In this document: in pieces, positions 1 to 9,072 of the stretch
How positions within the stretch are numbered: the first letter of the stretch is position 1
Layout: each line of letters begins with the position of its first letter
From: Sporosarcina sp. FSL K6-1522
GTDB lineage: Bacteria > Bacillota > Bacilli > Bacillales_A > Planococcaceae
DNA: 64,000 bases
Direction: 5' to 3'
Assembly (NCBI RefSeq): GCF_038622445.1
Contig: NZ_CP152019.1
Span: 3,880,501 to 3,944,500 of the forward strand
The notes under the pieces: generated by a model
Databases searched by the model: none
What the model saw: only the letters and a program-made list of their open reading frames with translations
What the model was told of the DNA's origin: nothing
Made by a program: the position numbers and the translations under genes

Positions 1-191
1 TCGAGGCAAACTCGACAGTGATTGGCTAATTCATGTAATTTACGGATTTTTCCATTATTCATGAGGAATGTACCTTCGATTGCTTTTCTATCTGTTTGCA
101 AACCATCAATCATATCCCAACTTAACCCTAGGTCTTCCATCGTCCATTTACGCTCATCTGGATCCATAAAAAAAACTTTCTTATTGCCCAA
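1..191 (-). CDS. Hypothetical protein, N-terminal part (cut by window edge)
   Basis: An open minus-strand frame runs from a TTG start at 191 off the left edge, giving 63 visible codons (begins MGNKKVFFMDPDERKW). The start is set by a strong AAAGGAGGGG site six bases upstream. The visible part is charged and has no signal peptide or membrane segment. I do not recognise the family. The divergently oriented regulator gene begins about 235 bp away. Confidence 0.6.
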   Translation of the reverse strand, partial: MGNKKVFFMDPDERKWTMEDLGLSWDMIDGLQTDRKAIEGTFLMNNGKIRKLHELANHCRVCL

Positions 192-326
192 TCGTACCCC
201 TCCTTTATTCGCTATATTGTACCATGAAAAGCCAAAAATTCAATTACTGATACCTCTCTTTCTTCTATAGATAGGCCCCTTTTATCTACTTGCAAGTGAC
301 CATTTATTTTTCCAAAAAAATAATGC

Positions 327-354
327 TTGATTTTTAGAAGATATTTCGTATAAT
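327..354 (+). promoter_or_regulatory. Sigma-A-type promoter of the HTH/cupin regulator
   Basis: TTGATT at 327-332 is separated by 16 bp from a perfect TATAAT at 349-354. It lies about 70 bp upstream of the start codon at 426 and points toward it. This is inference from consensus match and position. Confidence 0.5.
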
Positions 355-425
355 TAAAAAGGTTTTTAGTAAACTTAGAGTATAGTATTAATAAACTTCC
401 AGCTATCCAGGTGAGGAGGAATATC

Positions 426-968
426 ATGGAAATCGGACGAAAAATTAAAAGCCTGCGACTGAAAAAAGGACTGACGCAGGAAGAGCTTGGTGAACGCACC
501 GATTTGACAAAGGGACATATTTCACAATTGGAACGTGATCTCAACTCCCCTTCCATCGAAACGCTTTTTGCACTCTTAGAAGTCCTGGGCACAACCCCAA
601 AAGAGTTTTTCGATGAACCAAAGAAAAATGTAAAAGTTGTCTATTCAACTGACGATCAAACGATCTATACGGATGACGACTTACAATACAGTATTCGTTG
701 GCTCGTACCAAGGTCCAATGAAAATGAGATGGAACCCGTTCATATCATTTTTCATAAGCATGGAGAATTCAAGAAATTTGAGCCTTCCCTGGCCGAAACA
801 TTCATTTATGTCTTAAAAGGCAAAATCACGATTGAAATCGGAGATACTCAGTACAGCGCCTCTCAAGGAGATGCTGCCTATTACGATGCCTCAGAGCATC
901 ATCGCTTATCCAATGCGCATAGCGGAACGAGTGAACTACTTCTCGTCGCCACTGAATCGTATTTGTAA
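426..968 (+). CDS. HTH (XRE) plus cupin transcriptional regulator, PuuR-like
   Basis: This 180-residue protein has an N-terminal XRE helix-turn-helix (about residues 5-60, GLTQEELGERTDLTKGHISQ) and a C-terminal cupin (about 110-178, with a YVLKGK turn and a small-ligand barrel). The family regulates polyamine or amino-acid uptake and catabolism. The start at 426 follows GAGGAGG; an in-frame ATG at 411 has no ribosome site. It lies just upstream of potABCD on the same strand, so it most likely senses a polyamine-related ligand and controls that operon. The ligand is inferred from context only. Confidence 0.85.
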   Translation: MEIGRKIKSLRLKKGLTQEELGERTDLTKGHISQLERDLNSPSIETLFALLEVLGTTPKEFFDEPKKNVKVVYSTDDQTIYTDDDLQYSIRWLVPRSNENEMEPVHIIFHKHGEFKKFEPSLAETFIYVLKGKITIEIGDTQYSASQGDAAYYDASEHHRLSNAHSGTSELLLVATESYL

Positions 969-978
969 AGACATAGGG

Positions 979-1140
979 AGTCTTTGCGCGGTTCAAACAG
1001 ACTTTTGCGCGGTCAGCGGCAGTCTTTGCGCGGTTCGAACGGACTTTTGCGCGGTCGGCGGCAGTCTTTGCGCGGTTCGAACAGATTTTTGCGCGGTCGG
1101 CGGCAGTCTTTGCGCGGTTCGAACAGACTTTTGCGCGGTC
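979..1140 (+). repeat. Four tandem 42-bp repeats (eight TTGCGCGGT half-units)
   Basis: Copies lie at 979-1020, 1021-1062, 1063-1104 and a 36-bp partial copy at 1105-1140. Each unit holds two half-units, one with TCTTTGCGCGGTTCGAAC and one with ACTTTTGCGCGGTCGGCGGC. The copies differ at only a few positions. They fill the gap between the regulator and potA and end about 16 bp before a TATAAT at 1156-1161. GC content is far above the neighbouring DNA. An ORF reads through them but shows only the repeat, so I do not call it a gene. Confidence 0.9.
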
Positions 1141-1204
1141 ACAAGCATCTTAAAATATAATATCTTCACAAAAAATAGCCTGACATTACTAAAGGAGGGT
1201 CCAT

Positions 1205-2311
1205 ATGACGACTCAACCAATTATCCGCTTTGAAAACATTACAAAAAAATATGATGATAATACAACTGTGCTCGATGGTGTTTCTTTTGAAATGGAGCGT
1301 GGCAAATTTTATACACTACTCGGTCCATCCGGCTGCGGGAAAACAACGATTCTTCGCCTGATTGCTGGTTTTAGTGAAGCGACCGAGGGACAAATCTTTT
1401 TCAACGGTAAAAAAATTAATGATGTCCCCGCAAATGAACGTCAAGTGAACACCGTTTTTCAAGATTATGCGCTTTTTCCCCATTTGAACGTCTTTGAAAA
1501 TGTCGCATTTGGCTTACGCATCAAAAAAGTCAAGCAACCTGAAGTCACACGTCGCGTCCATGAAGCATTGAAATTCGTCAATCTCGAAGGCTATGAAAAG
1601 AGAGAAATCTCCGAAATGTCGGGTGGTCAACGCCAGCGCGTTGCTATCGCTCGTGCCATCATCAATGACCCAGAAGTGATTTTACTCGATGAACCACTTT
1701 CCGCACTCGATTTAAAATTGCGTTCTGAAATGCAATATGAGTTGCGCGAATTGCAACAACGCCTTGGTAAAACCTTCGTTTTCGTTACACATGACCAAGA
1801 AGAAGCGCTCGCTATGTCCGATGAAATATTCGTCATGAACGGTGGAAAAATTCAACAATCCGGTACACCACTCGATATTTACGACGAACCCATTAACCGT
1901 TTCGTCGCCGATTTCATTGGTGAATCGAACATCGTTCCCGGTGTCATGATTGAAGACTATGTTGTGCAATTTACCGGCAAAACATTCGAATGTGTTGACC
2001 AAGGACTCAATCCAAATGAAAAAGTCGATATCGTTATTCGACCGGAGGATTTGGAGCTAACAACGGTTGATAAAGGGAAATTGAATGTCACAGTAGACAC
2101 ACAGCTATTCCGAGGTGTGCACTATGAGCTGTCGACTTATGATGCTGACGGCAATGAGTGGCTTGTGCATTCTACGAAAAAAGCTGAGGTTGGCGTAACC
2201 GTTGGACTTGATTTTGATCCAGAAGCCATTCACGTTATGCGACTGAACGAAACAGAAGAAGAATTCGATGCTCGACTCGAGGCATATGGGGTGCCAGACC
2301 ATGAACAATAA
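1205..2311 (+). CDS. potA: Spermidine/putrescine ABC transporter, ATP-binding protein
   Basis: PotA powers polyamine import at the membrane with PotBC. The 368-residue protein has Walker [10 protein letters not shown] (40-48), the signature [13 protein letters not shown] (about 137-149), Walker [13 protein letters not shown] (about 158) and the switch histidine in [11 protein letters not shown]-terminal TOBE-like region (about 280-355) is typical of the PotA/CysA type. The start follows AAAGGAGGG. The end overlaps potB by 11 bp, so the operon is translationally coupled. Confidence 0.93.
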   Translation: MTTQPIIRFENITKKYDDNTTVLDGVSFEMERGKFYTLLGPSGCGKTTILRLIAGFSEATEGQIFFNGKKINDVPANERQVNTVFQDYALFPHLNVFENVAFGLRIKKVKQPEVTRRVHEALKFVNLEGYEKREISEMSGGQRQRVAIARAIINDPEVILLDEPLSALDLKLRSEMQYELRELQQRLGKTFVFVTHDQEEALAMSDEIFVMNGGKIQQSGTPLDIYDEPINRFVADFIGESNIVPGVMIEDYVVQFTGKTFECVDQGLNPNEKVDIVIRPEDLELTTVDKGKLNVTVDTQLFRGVHYELSTYDADGNEWLVHSTKKAEVGVTVGLDFDPEAIHVMRLNETEEEFDARLEAYGVPDHEQ

Positions 2312-3125
2312 GCCACTACGCACCATCTATACAATCCCGTATACTGCTTGGATTATTCTATTCGTTATCGCACCGATTGCACTGATTGTTTACTATTCAT
2401 TTTTTGACTTGGCAGGCAATCTCACGCTTGATAACTATAAAAGTTTCTTTTCATCCGTCTATTTAAAATTGACAATTAGTTCGTTTTGGTATGCTTTTCT
2501 CATTACGTTGTTTTCATTGCTGTTCGCTTATCCGACTGCTTATTTTTTAACGAAGACGAAGCATAAGCATCTATGGCTGTTGCTCATCATTATTCCGTCT
2601 TGGATTAACCTACTGCTGAAAACGTATGCGTTCATCGGTATCTTCGGTTTGTACGGTCCTGTTAATGCCTTTTTAGAGGTGATGGGCATTAGCAAACAAC
2701 AAATGCTATTTACGGATTTTAGCTTTGTATTCGTTTCGGTGTATATCTTTATCCCGTTCATGATTTTACCGATTTTTAATGCACTTGATAAGCTAAATCC
2801 TGCGTTAATCGATGCCTCTCGCGATCTTGGCGCCAATGCCTGGACAACATTCAGACGAGTCATTTGGCCACTGACGTTAAATGGCGTAAAATCAGGCATC
2901 CAAGTGGTCTTTATCCCTGCCCTGTCGCTCTTTATGATTACGCGACTCATTGCAGGGAACAAAGTTATTACACTTGGAACTGCGATTGAACAGCAATTCC
3001 TCGTCACGCAAAACTGGGGAATGGGGTCAACGATTGCCGTGTTCTTGATTTTATTCATGTTCATTATTATGGTCATTACGAATGGAAAAGAAAGGGGGAC
3101 GACACTCAATGGAAAAACTAAGTAA
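2301..3125 (+). CDS. potB: Spermidine/putrescine ABC transporter permease
   Basis: This 274-residue integral membrane protein has about six transmembrane helices and the binding-protein-dependent permease loop ([20 protein letters not shown], about residues 175-195) that contacts PotA. An upstream in-frame ATG at 2268 would lengthen the overlap with potA to 44 bp. I prefer 2301 because [14 protein letters not shown] fits the usual short cytoplasmic N-terminus. The gene is second in potABCD and overlaps potC by 17 bp. Confidence 0.9.
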   Translation: MNNKPLRTIYTIPYTAWIILFVIAPIALIVYYSFFDLAGNLTLDNYKSFFSSVYLKLTISSFWYAFLITLFSLLFAYPTAYFLTKTKHKHLWLLLIIIPSWINLLLKTYAFIGIFGLYGPVNAFLEVMGISKQQMLFTDFSFVFVSVYIFIPFMILPIFNALDKLNPALIDASRDLGANAWTTFRRVIWPLTLNGVKSGIQVVFIPALSLFMITRLIAGNKVITLGTAIEQQFLVTQNWGMGSTIAVFLILFMFIIMVITNGKERGTTLNGKTK

Positions 3126-3909
3126 GCTCCCGAAACTCTATTTAGCGGTCGTCTTCGTCATTTTGTACGCACCGATTTTCTATTTAATCTTTTACTCCTT
3201 CAACTCGGGCGGCGGGATGTCGAATTTCGAATCGTTTACACTTGAACATTACGCAGCCGTCTTTGAAGACACAAGGCTACTCGTTATTTTAATCAATACC
3301 ATTGTTGTCGCCCTATTATCAGCGCTTATTTCAACGGCCATTGGCGTGCTTGGGGCAATTGCGATTTTATTCATGCGTAATAAAGCGATGCGCAATGCCG
3401 TGCTGTCACTTAATAACATTCTAATCGTTAGTCCAGACGTCATTATTGGGGCATCATTCCTCATTTTGTTCACAATGATTGGCGTAAAGCTCGGATTCGC
3501 TTCGGTGCTTATTTCGCATATCGCCTTTAGCATTCCGATCGTCGTCATTATGGTATTGCCAAAGCTACAAGAAATGAGTCCGACACTTGTCGATGCAGCA
3601 CTGGATCTTGGCGCATCAAAGCGTGACGTGCTGACACGGGTTATCATTCCATTTATCAAACCAGGGATTTTGGCAGGGTTCTTTCTCGCCTTGACGTATT
3701 CCCTCGATGATTTTGCGGTCACGTTCTTCGTCACAGGCAATGGCTTCTCAACGCTGTCCGTAGAGATTTACTCGATGGCACGTGCGGGTATCACGCTAAC
3801 GATTAATGCACTGTCTGGGCTGATTTTCCTCGTAACAGTCGTACTCGTCATTGGCTACTATGCGATTAGCCGTAAAACCAAATCACCGCTTGCGGGGGTG
3901 CGAAAATGA
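3109..3909 (+). CDS. potC: Spermidine/putrescine ABC transporter permease
   Basis: This 266-residue membrane protein has about six helices and the EAA loop DAALDLGASKRDVLTRVIIP (about 163-183), and is the second half of the polyamine channel with PotB. The start at 3109 is set by AAAGGGGG eight bases upstream; the in-frame ATG at 3082 lacks a site. The stop overlaps the potD start as ATGA. Confidence 0.92.
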   Translation: MEKLSKLPKLYLAVVFVILYAPIFYLIFYSFNSGGGMSNFESFTLEHYAAVFEDTRLLVILINTIVVALLSALISTAIGVLGAIAILFMRNKAMRNAVLSLNNILIVSPDVIIGASFLILFTMIGVKLGFASVLISHIAFSIPIVVIMVLPKLQEMSPTLVDAALDLGASKRDVLTRVIIPFIKPGILAGFFLALTYSLDDFAVTFFVTGNGFSTLSVEIYSMARAGITLTINALSGLIFLVTVVLVIGYYAISRKTKSPLAGVRK

Positions 3910-4979
3910 AAGAAATTGTACGTGGCGCAATTGTTATAATGATTGTTTCTGCTATTCTGCTACTCATCAATGCCAAGTTGAATGAAGGCGGAGGCAGTGC
4001 CGGGAAGAATTCCATTACCGTTTATAACTGGGGCGAATACATTGACCCGGATTTACTGAAGCAATTTACACAAGAAACAGGAATCAAAGTCGTCTATGAA
4101 ACATTCGATTCGAACGAAGGTATGATGGGGAAAGTAGAACAAGGCGGAACAGCCTATGATATTTCAATGCCTTCAGAATATATGATTGAAATGATGGCAG
4201 AAAAAGATCTGCTGCTGCCAATTGATTATAGTAAAGTTCCGAACGCCAAAAATATTGACCCGTATTTCCTTGACTTGCCTTTTGATCCTAAAAATAAATA
4301 TTCTCTTCCCTACTTCTGGGGTACGCTTGGTATCGCCTTCAATCCAACGCTACTCGATGGGCAGACATTTGAAAGCTGGGACAATTTATGGGATCCAACT
4401 CTTGCACAACAAGTTGTCCTCGTTGACAGTGCGCGTGAGTCCATCGGCATGGGCTTGAATTCATTGGGCTACTCATTGAATTCCACAAACCTTGCAGAAT
4501 TGCGTGAAGCGACGGATAAGCTGAAAACACTTAGCCCAAATGTCAAAGCCGTCATTGGGGATGAAGTGACACAGCTAATGGTCAACGGCGAAGCAGCGAT
4601 CGCACTTACTTGGTCAGGGCAAGCCGCAGATATGATGTATGAAAATGAAGACGTCGATTACATCGTGCCTGAAGAGGGATCTAATCTATGGTTCGATAAT
4701 ATGGTTATACCACGGACTGCAACCAATATCGAAGGTGCTCACGCCTTCATCAACTTCATGTTGGATGCAGAAGTAGCCGCACAAAATGCAGATTACGTCG
4801 GCTATTCTACGCCAAATCAGGCAGCACTCGACTTTATGGACCCTGAAGTAACAGCAGATGAACGTTTCTATCCGGACGAAGAAACACGTGATCATCTTGA
4901 AGTGTATAAAAATCTCGGTCTAGAGATGCTAGGCGTTTATAATGAATTATTCTTGGAGTTCAAAATGGATATGAAATAA
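3906..4979 (+). CDS. potD: Polyamine-binding protein of the Pot transporter
   Basis: This 357-residue extracellular solute-binding protein captures spermidine or putrescine for PotABC. The mature part starts with ITVYNWGEYIDPDLLKQF, a hallmark of PotD/PotF. An N-terminal hydrophobic helix (about residues 5-22) is present, but no lipobox cysteine is visible, so the protein is probably held by an uncleaved anchor. It is the last gene of potABCD and is followed by a hairpin terminator. Confidence 0.92.
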   Translation: MKEIVRGAIVIMIVSAILLLINAKLNEGGGSAGKNSITVYNWGEYIDPDLLKQFTQETGIKVVYETFDSNEGMMGKVEQGGTAYDISMPSEYMIEMMAEKDLLLPIDYSKVPNAKNIDPYFLDLPFDPKNKYSLPYFWGTLGIAFNPTLLDGQTFESWDNLWDPTLAQQVVLVDSARESIGMGLNSLGYSLNSTNLAELREATDKLKTLSPNVKAVIGDEVTQLMVNGEAAIALTWSGQAADMMYENEDVDYIVPEEGSNLWFDNMVIPRTATNIEGAHAFINFMLDAEVAAQNADYVGYSTPNQAALDFMDPEVTADERFYPDEETRDHLEVYKNLGLEMLGVYNELFLEFKMDMK

Positions 4980-4985
4980 CAAGTA

Positions 4986-5033
4986 GGTTGTCTCAACAGT
5001 TGTCATATAGACTGTTGCAGGCGGCCTTTTTGT
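4986..5033 (+). terminator. Rho-independent terminator of potABCD
   Basis: CAACAGT and ACTGTTG form an inner stem around TGTCATATAG. Flanking GGTTGTCT and AGGCGGCC extend it with G-U pairs and one bulge. A TTTTT run follows at 5027-5031. Confidence 0.75.
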
Positions 5034-5109
5034 ATGCCGTCTACCAAGTCGCCTCACAAGGTGTCGGCAAACAATTTATGGTATTCTAATTTAGATACAC
5101 GAAACACTT

Positions 5110-6327
5110 TTGAAAGTTGGGATGCGAGTGGCGGTTAAATCCAATAATTTCGCCTTATACATTTTAATGTTCAATATGTTCATCGCCATGGCTGGGATTG
5201 GTTTAATCATTCCCATTATGCCCGAGTATTTAGCCACTTTCGGCGTTGCAGGTCAAGCGCTCGGCTTTATGATTGCGATTTTTTCTTTAGCACAATTCAT
5301 TTTCTCTCCCTTTGCCGGGGAACTGTCCGATAAGCATGGCCGAAAAAAAATCATTGTCGTCGGTTTAATCATTTTCGGTCTCTCTCAACTTGCCTTCGGA
5401 TTGTCCACAGAGCTCTGGATGTTATACCTTGCACGCTTCTTCGCAGGCTTCGGTTCGGCATTCATCGTGCCACCTATGATGGCTTTCGTTGCGGACATTA
5501 CCTCCCTCGAAAATCGCGGTAGAGGAATGGGTCTGCTCGGTGCTTCCATGTCGCTCGGTTTCATGATTGGTCCAGGTATTGGTGGATTTCTGTCAAAGAT
5601 TAGTCTGGAGTTTCCTTTCTATTTTGCGACAGGAGCGGCACTCTTTGCAGCGCTACTGTCTATCTTTATTTTACCTAACCCGAAACCGGTAACAGCAGAG
5701 AAATCGGCTGATCGCAAGCGAGAAAACCTGTTCCAACAATTGAAACGCTCGACAAAAACACCTTATTTCATCGTGCTTATAGTCATGTTTGTCTTTTCAT
5801 TTGGGCTCGCCAATTTCCAGTCGACCATTGCGCTCTACGTTGACCATAAATACGGGTACACACCTTTACAAATCGCCATACTGATTACAGTAGGTGGATT
5901 CGTTGGGGTCATCGTTCAAACGTTTGTCATCAATCCACTCTTTAGACGTTACGGTGAAATGCGCGTCATCCTTGTCAATCTTGTGATTGCCGCGTTTTCG
6001 ATTTTCGGTATTTTGTTCGTCAATCAGTTTTGGTCTATTTTATTAGTGGCAACGATTTTCTCTACTGCTACTTCCCTTCTGCGTCCCGCAGTTAACACGC
6101 TAATTTCAAAGCTCGCAGGAGAAGAACAAGGCTTCGCAGCGGGTATGATGAATGCCTATATGAGCTTGGGGAATATGATTGGACCAGCATTAGCGGGAAT
6201 TATCTTTGATATTAATATTATCTTTCCGTATATTCTCGGCATGCTCATTCTGCTCATTTGCTTCGCCATTGCAGCCATGTGGGCAAAGCGCAACCAACAA
6301 TTGCTTGCCGAGACGCGAACAAAATAA
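5110..6327 (+). CDS. MFS multidrug efflux transporter, NorA/Bmr-like
   Basis: A 405-residue, 12-helix proton-drug antiporter of the DHA1 family. Recognisable parts are motif A-like GELSDKHGRKKIIVVG, the loop ARFFAGFGSAFIVPPMMAFVADIT, and motif C-like LGFMIGPGIGGFL, which resemble NorA and Bmr over their length. Substrates cannot be read from the sequence. The start is uncertain: TTG at 5110 and ATG at 5122 are both possible and neither has a good ribosome site. The position near ykyB and ykuF homologues suggests it corresponds to B. subtilis ykuC. Confidence 0.85.
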   Translation: MKVGMRVAVKSNNFALYILMFNMFIAMAGIGLIIPIMPEYLATFGVAGQALGFMIAIFSLAQFIFSPFAGELSDKHGRKKIIVVGLIIFGLSQLAFGLSTELWMLYLARFFAGFGSAFIVPPMMAFVADITSLENRGRGMGLLGASMSLGFMIGPGIGGFLSKISLEFPFYFATGAALFAALLSIFILPNPKPVTAEKSADRKRENLFQQLKRSTKTPYFIVLIVMFVFSFGLANFQSTIALYVDHKYGYTPLQIAILITVGGFVGVIVQTFVINPLFRRYGEMRVILVNLVIAAFSIFGILFVNQFWSILLVATIFSTATSLLRPAVNTLISKLAGEEQGFAAGMMNAYMSLGNMIGPALAGIIFDINIIFPYILGMLILLICFAIAAMWAKRNQQLLAETRTK

Positions 6328-6328
6328 T

Positions 6329-6372
6329 AAAAGCCCATCGTACCTGATAAAAATCGGCACGATGGGCTTTGT
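6329..6372. terminator. Bidirectional terminator between the MFS gene and the vWA operon
   Basis: AAGCCCATCGTACC and GGCACGATGGGCTT form a long stem. T-rich tracts lie on both sides, so it can end the plus-strand efflux gene and the minus-strand operon. Confidence 0.85.
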
Positions 6373-6431
6373 CTTTGTAATAGGAAACTATAAAATTCTC
6401 GTACTGTGGATCAATAGATACATAGGGATTA

Positions 6432-6474
6432 CCCGTCTAGGCTCCAGCGCCTGAACAGGCGCTTGCGCTTTTGT
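6432..6474. repeat. Short GC-rich inverted repeat (GTCTAGGCTCCAGCGCC type)
   Basis: GCGCCTG and CAGGCGC form a tight hairpin inside GTCTAGGCTCCAGCGCC, next to the stop of the vWA operon. It resembles the intergenic hairpin elements common in Bacillales, of which this would be a minimal copy. It may help end transcription from the minus strand. Confidence 0.5.
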
Positions 6475-6477
6475 TAT

Positions 6478-9072
6478 TTAACGCTTCTTTTTCGCTTTTA
6501 ATAATTCGGAAATACTGTCTCGTGCCGCTGTACTCTCTTCCACAACGGGCTCTCGAATCCGTTTTGTTCCAAAACCTTTGAACATGCCAAAACGACGCAA
6601 AGTAATATCGATGAAGAACAGGATCATTGCCGTTAAAATAAGCCAGTCTGCTATCAGCTTCTTTTCGCCACTTTTAAATGGATGATCACGGAAAGCTTCT
6701 CTCGGCTCTTCCAACACTTTTCCACCTGTTCGTTCCGCAATTTTCGTCATCAATGCGGTGTTCGGTGCTGCTGGTTTGTATTCATCACTATAAGGAACTG
6801 ACACACCCGCTTCAAACAAACCGCCTTTATCATCCGAAACGCCGAAAAATACCAATCCAGATTTTGCATCGACCGTGACACGCACTTTCCCAGGAGCGAG
6901 TGGTTCAGAAACGAAAGGCACTTCTTGCCCTTGCTCATCCACAATCGCGATATCAAGGAATGCCGCCTTGCGCGAGCTATCTGTCACAGTATATACACCG
7001 CCTCGCTCATGCGTAATGAGATAAGGGACTTCTTCATAGGAAGGCAATAACCTTGCAACTACGGTATTCCAGAAATCTGCATAGCCATCCCATCTCGCCA
7101 AGTCACCCGTCCACCTCCCCGTCGAATCAGACGTAAAAGCTATGGTTCTACCAAGCCCATACATCCATTCTGCAATGACGGGATCTTCCTTAGGACTTTC
7201 CCCTACAACCGTTGCTGTGCTTTTAGCCGTCGTCGCAATATAAGCATTCATTTGGGGCACGCCATCTTGGAACAATGACGCCCATTCAGGAACCGCCCCT
7301 AACGTCATATAAAAGGGATCATCTTCGATATAGGTCCGTGTCAGCATCGATGTTTCCCTTGTTAAAATGGCTGGTATTGTCGACTCATCAACTACATCAT
7401 AAAAGCGTCCACCCCCTACTTCGGCGAGCTCTTCTAATAGTGACCAATCTGCATCCGTCCCAATCGCCACCGTTGACAACGTAATATTGTTCTCTTTCCC
7501 TTCTTCCATCACTTCTTCATAGTCGGAAGGCATCTCCGATTGTCCATCTGTTAGTAAGATGATATGTTTTCGTTGCAATTTCAGGTCGGCTAAATCTTCA
7601 TACGCTTTTTGTACGCCCGGGAAAATATTCGTCCCGCGTGCTGCTGGAACCGATAAAATCTGTTCAATCGCTTCTTTTTTATCGCCAAGTTCCTCTACTG
7701 GGATGACTTCCCATACTTCGTCGTCAAAAGCGGTAAAACCAAATGTGTCATCGTCGCGGAGAAGTTCAACGGAACGCGCCGCTGCTTCTCTTGCTAAAAC
7801 AATTTTCGATCCAGACATACTGCCTGACCGATCCAGCACGATGACAAGGCCAAGCGACGGCAACTGCTCTTTCCCTTTCACTTCCATCTCAACAGGCAAT
7901 AGTCGTTCAATCGGCGATTTAAAGTAGCCACCAAGCCCAAAACTTTCATCTCCACCAATCATCATGAAGCCTGTCCCAAAGTTTTTCACCGCTTGCTCAA
8001 TGACCGCCATCTTCTGTTCGCCCACAATATGGCCCGGCACATTGTCAAAAAGAATCGCACCATAACCAAGATACCCCGACAGCGTTTCCGGCAATTGTTG
8101 TGCATCGATTACATCCACTCTCATCGTACTTGTATCGAGTAGTGTCGGGATTATCGACGGATTGCGTTCTGTCTGTACGACAAGTACACGTGGTGAACGC
8201 TCCATCATCGTAATGGATAGCATCCGATTGTTCTCTAACATGTCATCATCCGGCACAAGCAGTTTCGCCTCATACTTCAAAAGGCCACTACCTGTCGCAG
8301 AGGTACGGAACGAAAAAGAATTCTTCCCCGGTTCAAGTTGTACGGTTTCGTTAATGATTTCCTGATCGTTTTGATAAATCAACAAGGTTCCGGCTGTCCG
8401 CGCAGAAGATTCCACTTCCACTTGGAGGAGTTGCTTCTCCCCTTCATAAGCCGTTCTCGGTGTATCGAAAATCGAAATGGATGCATCGGCCGTGCCTGGT
8501 CGTTCAAGAAGCACTGTATCAATTGTGACACGTCCTCCGCTATACTTGGGCAATAACTCCTCAACCGAGCCAATCGTCTCTAAGCCATCCGATAACAGTA
8601 CAATTCGAGTCGCTAATTGTTCTTTCGCAACGGCCGCAGCCAGATCGATTGCTTTCGCAATATCCGTCTCATCCTTTGTTTCTATTTCATCGATAACAGG
8701 AATAGCTAGCTCTCCGTCTGTCAGCTGCACATCTGTCCGAAATGTCTCTGCAAATGAGTACAAGCCAACAGATTGATTTTCTTTGCGCGCTTTTAAACTT
8801 TCCGCAAGCCAGTTATCCGCCGTCTCCTTTGCCCCACCAATCGATACGGATCGATCTACGACAAATAAAACCTGTTCTTCATCCGCATGAAGTGTCACAT
8901 AAGGTCCGGCAAGTGCAAAGACCAGTGCCGCAATCGCCGCACAGCGTAAAGCAAAAAGAATCGTCCCCTTACTCATAAAACGCATCATCGATGTTTTCCA
9001 CGTATACGCCATATATAATGCAATGGGAATGAGTAATAGAAGCCACAACGGCTGATCAATTCGGATATCCAC
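6478..9072 (-). CDS. Membrane protein with two von Willebrand A domains and a GATase-like fold
   Basis: This 864-residue protein has two N-terminal transmembrane helices (about residues 7-50), a first vWA domain (about 60-200, metal site DRSVS), and a glutamine-amidotransferase-like segment (about 310-390, FMMIGGDESFGLGGYF). A second vWA domain (about 395-560) carries a full DRSGSMSG metal site, and a C-terminal helix and basic tail follow. The GTG at 9072 is preferred because GGGAGGTG lies just before it; the ATG at 9096 would sit upstream of that site. It is the last gene of the MoxR operon, overlapping the preceding gene by 17 bp. The role, probably extracytoplasmic protein-protein contacts, is inferred. 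Confidence 0.85.
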   Translation of the reverse strand: MDIRIDQPLWLLLLIPIALYMAYTWKTSMMRFMSKGTILFALRCAAIAALVFALAGPYVTLHADEEQVLFVVDRSVSIGGAKETADNWLAESLKARKENQSVGLYSFAETFRTDVQLTDGELAIPVIDEIETKDETDIAKAIDLAAAVAKEQLATRIVLLSDGLETIGSVEELLPKYSGGRVTIDTVLLERPGTADASISIFDTPRTAYEGEKQLLQVEVESSARTAGTLLIYQNDQEIINETVQLEPGKNSFSFRTSATGSGLLKYEAKLLVPDDDMLENNRMLSITMMERSPRVLVVQTERNPSIIPTLLDTSTMRVDVIDAQQLPETLSGYLGYGAILFDNVPGHIVGEQKMAVIEQAVKNFGTGFMMIGGDESFGLGGYFKSPIERLLPVEMEVKGKEQLPSLGLVIVLDRSGSMSGSKIVLAREAAARSVELLRDDDTFGFTAFDDEVWEVIPVEELGDKKEAIEQILSVPAARGTNIFPGVQKAYEDLADLKLQRKHIILLTDGQSEMPSDYEEVMEEGKENNITLSTVAIGTDADWSLLEELAEVGGGRFYDVVDESTIPAILTRETSMLTRTYIEDDPFYMTLGAVPEWASLFQDGVPQMNAYIATTAKSTATVVGESPKEDPVIAEWMYGLGRTIAFTSDSTGRWTGDLARWDGYADFWNTVVARLLPSYEEVPYLITHERGGVYTVTDSSRKAAFLDIAIVDEQGQEVPFVSEPLAPGKVRVTVDAKSGLVFFGVSDDKGGLFEAGVSVPYSDEYKPAAPNTALMTKIAERTGGKVLEEPREAFRDHPFKSGEKKLIADWLILTAMILFFIDITLRRFGMFKGFGTKRIREPVVEESTAARDSISELLKAKKKR

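Noticed and set aside
973..1140. Possible CRISPR array
   Set aside because: The units are contiguous tandem copies with no unique spacers, and no cas genes are nearby.
832..1233. Plus-strand ORF with repeated CAVxTDF/GSLCAV peptides and its minus-strand shadow
   Set aside because: The peptide repeat is only the translation of the 42-bp DNA repeat, overlaps the regulator and potA, and has no ribosome site.
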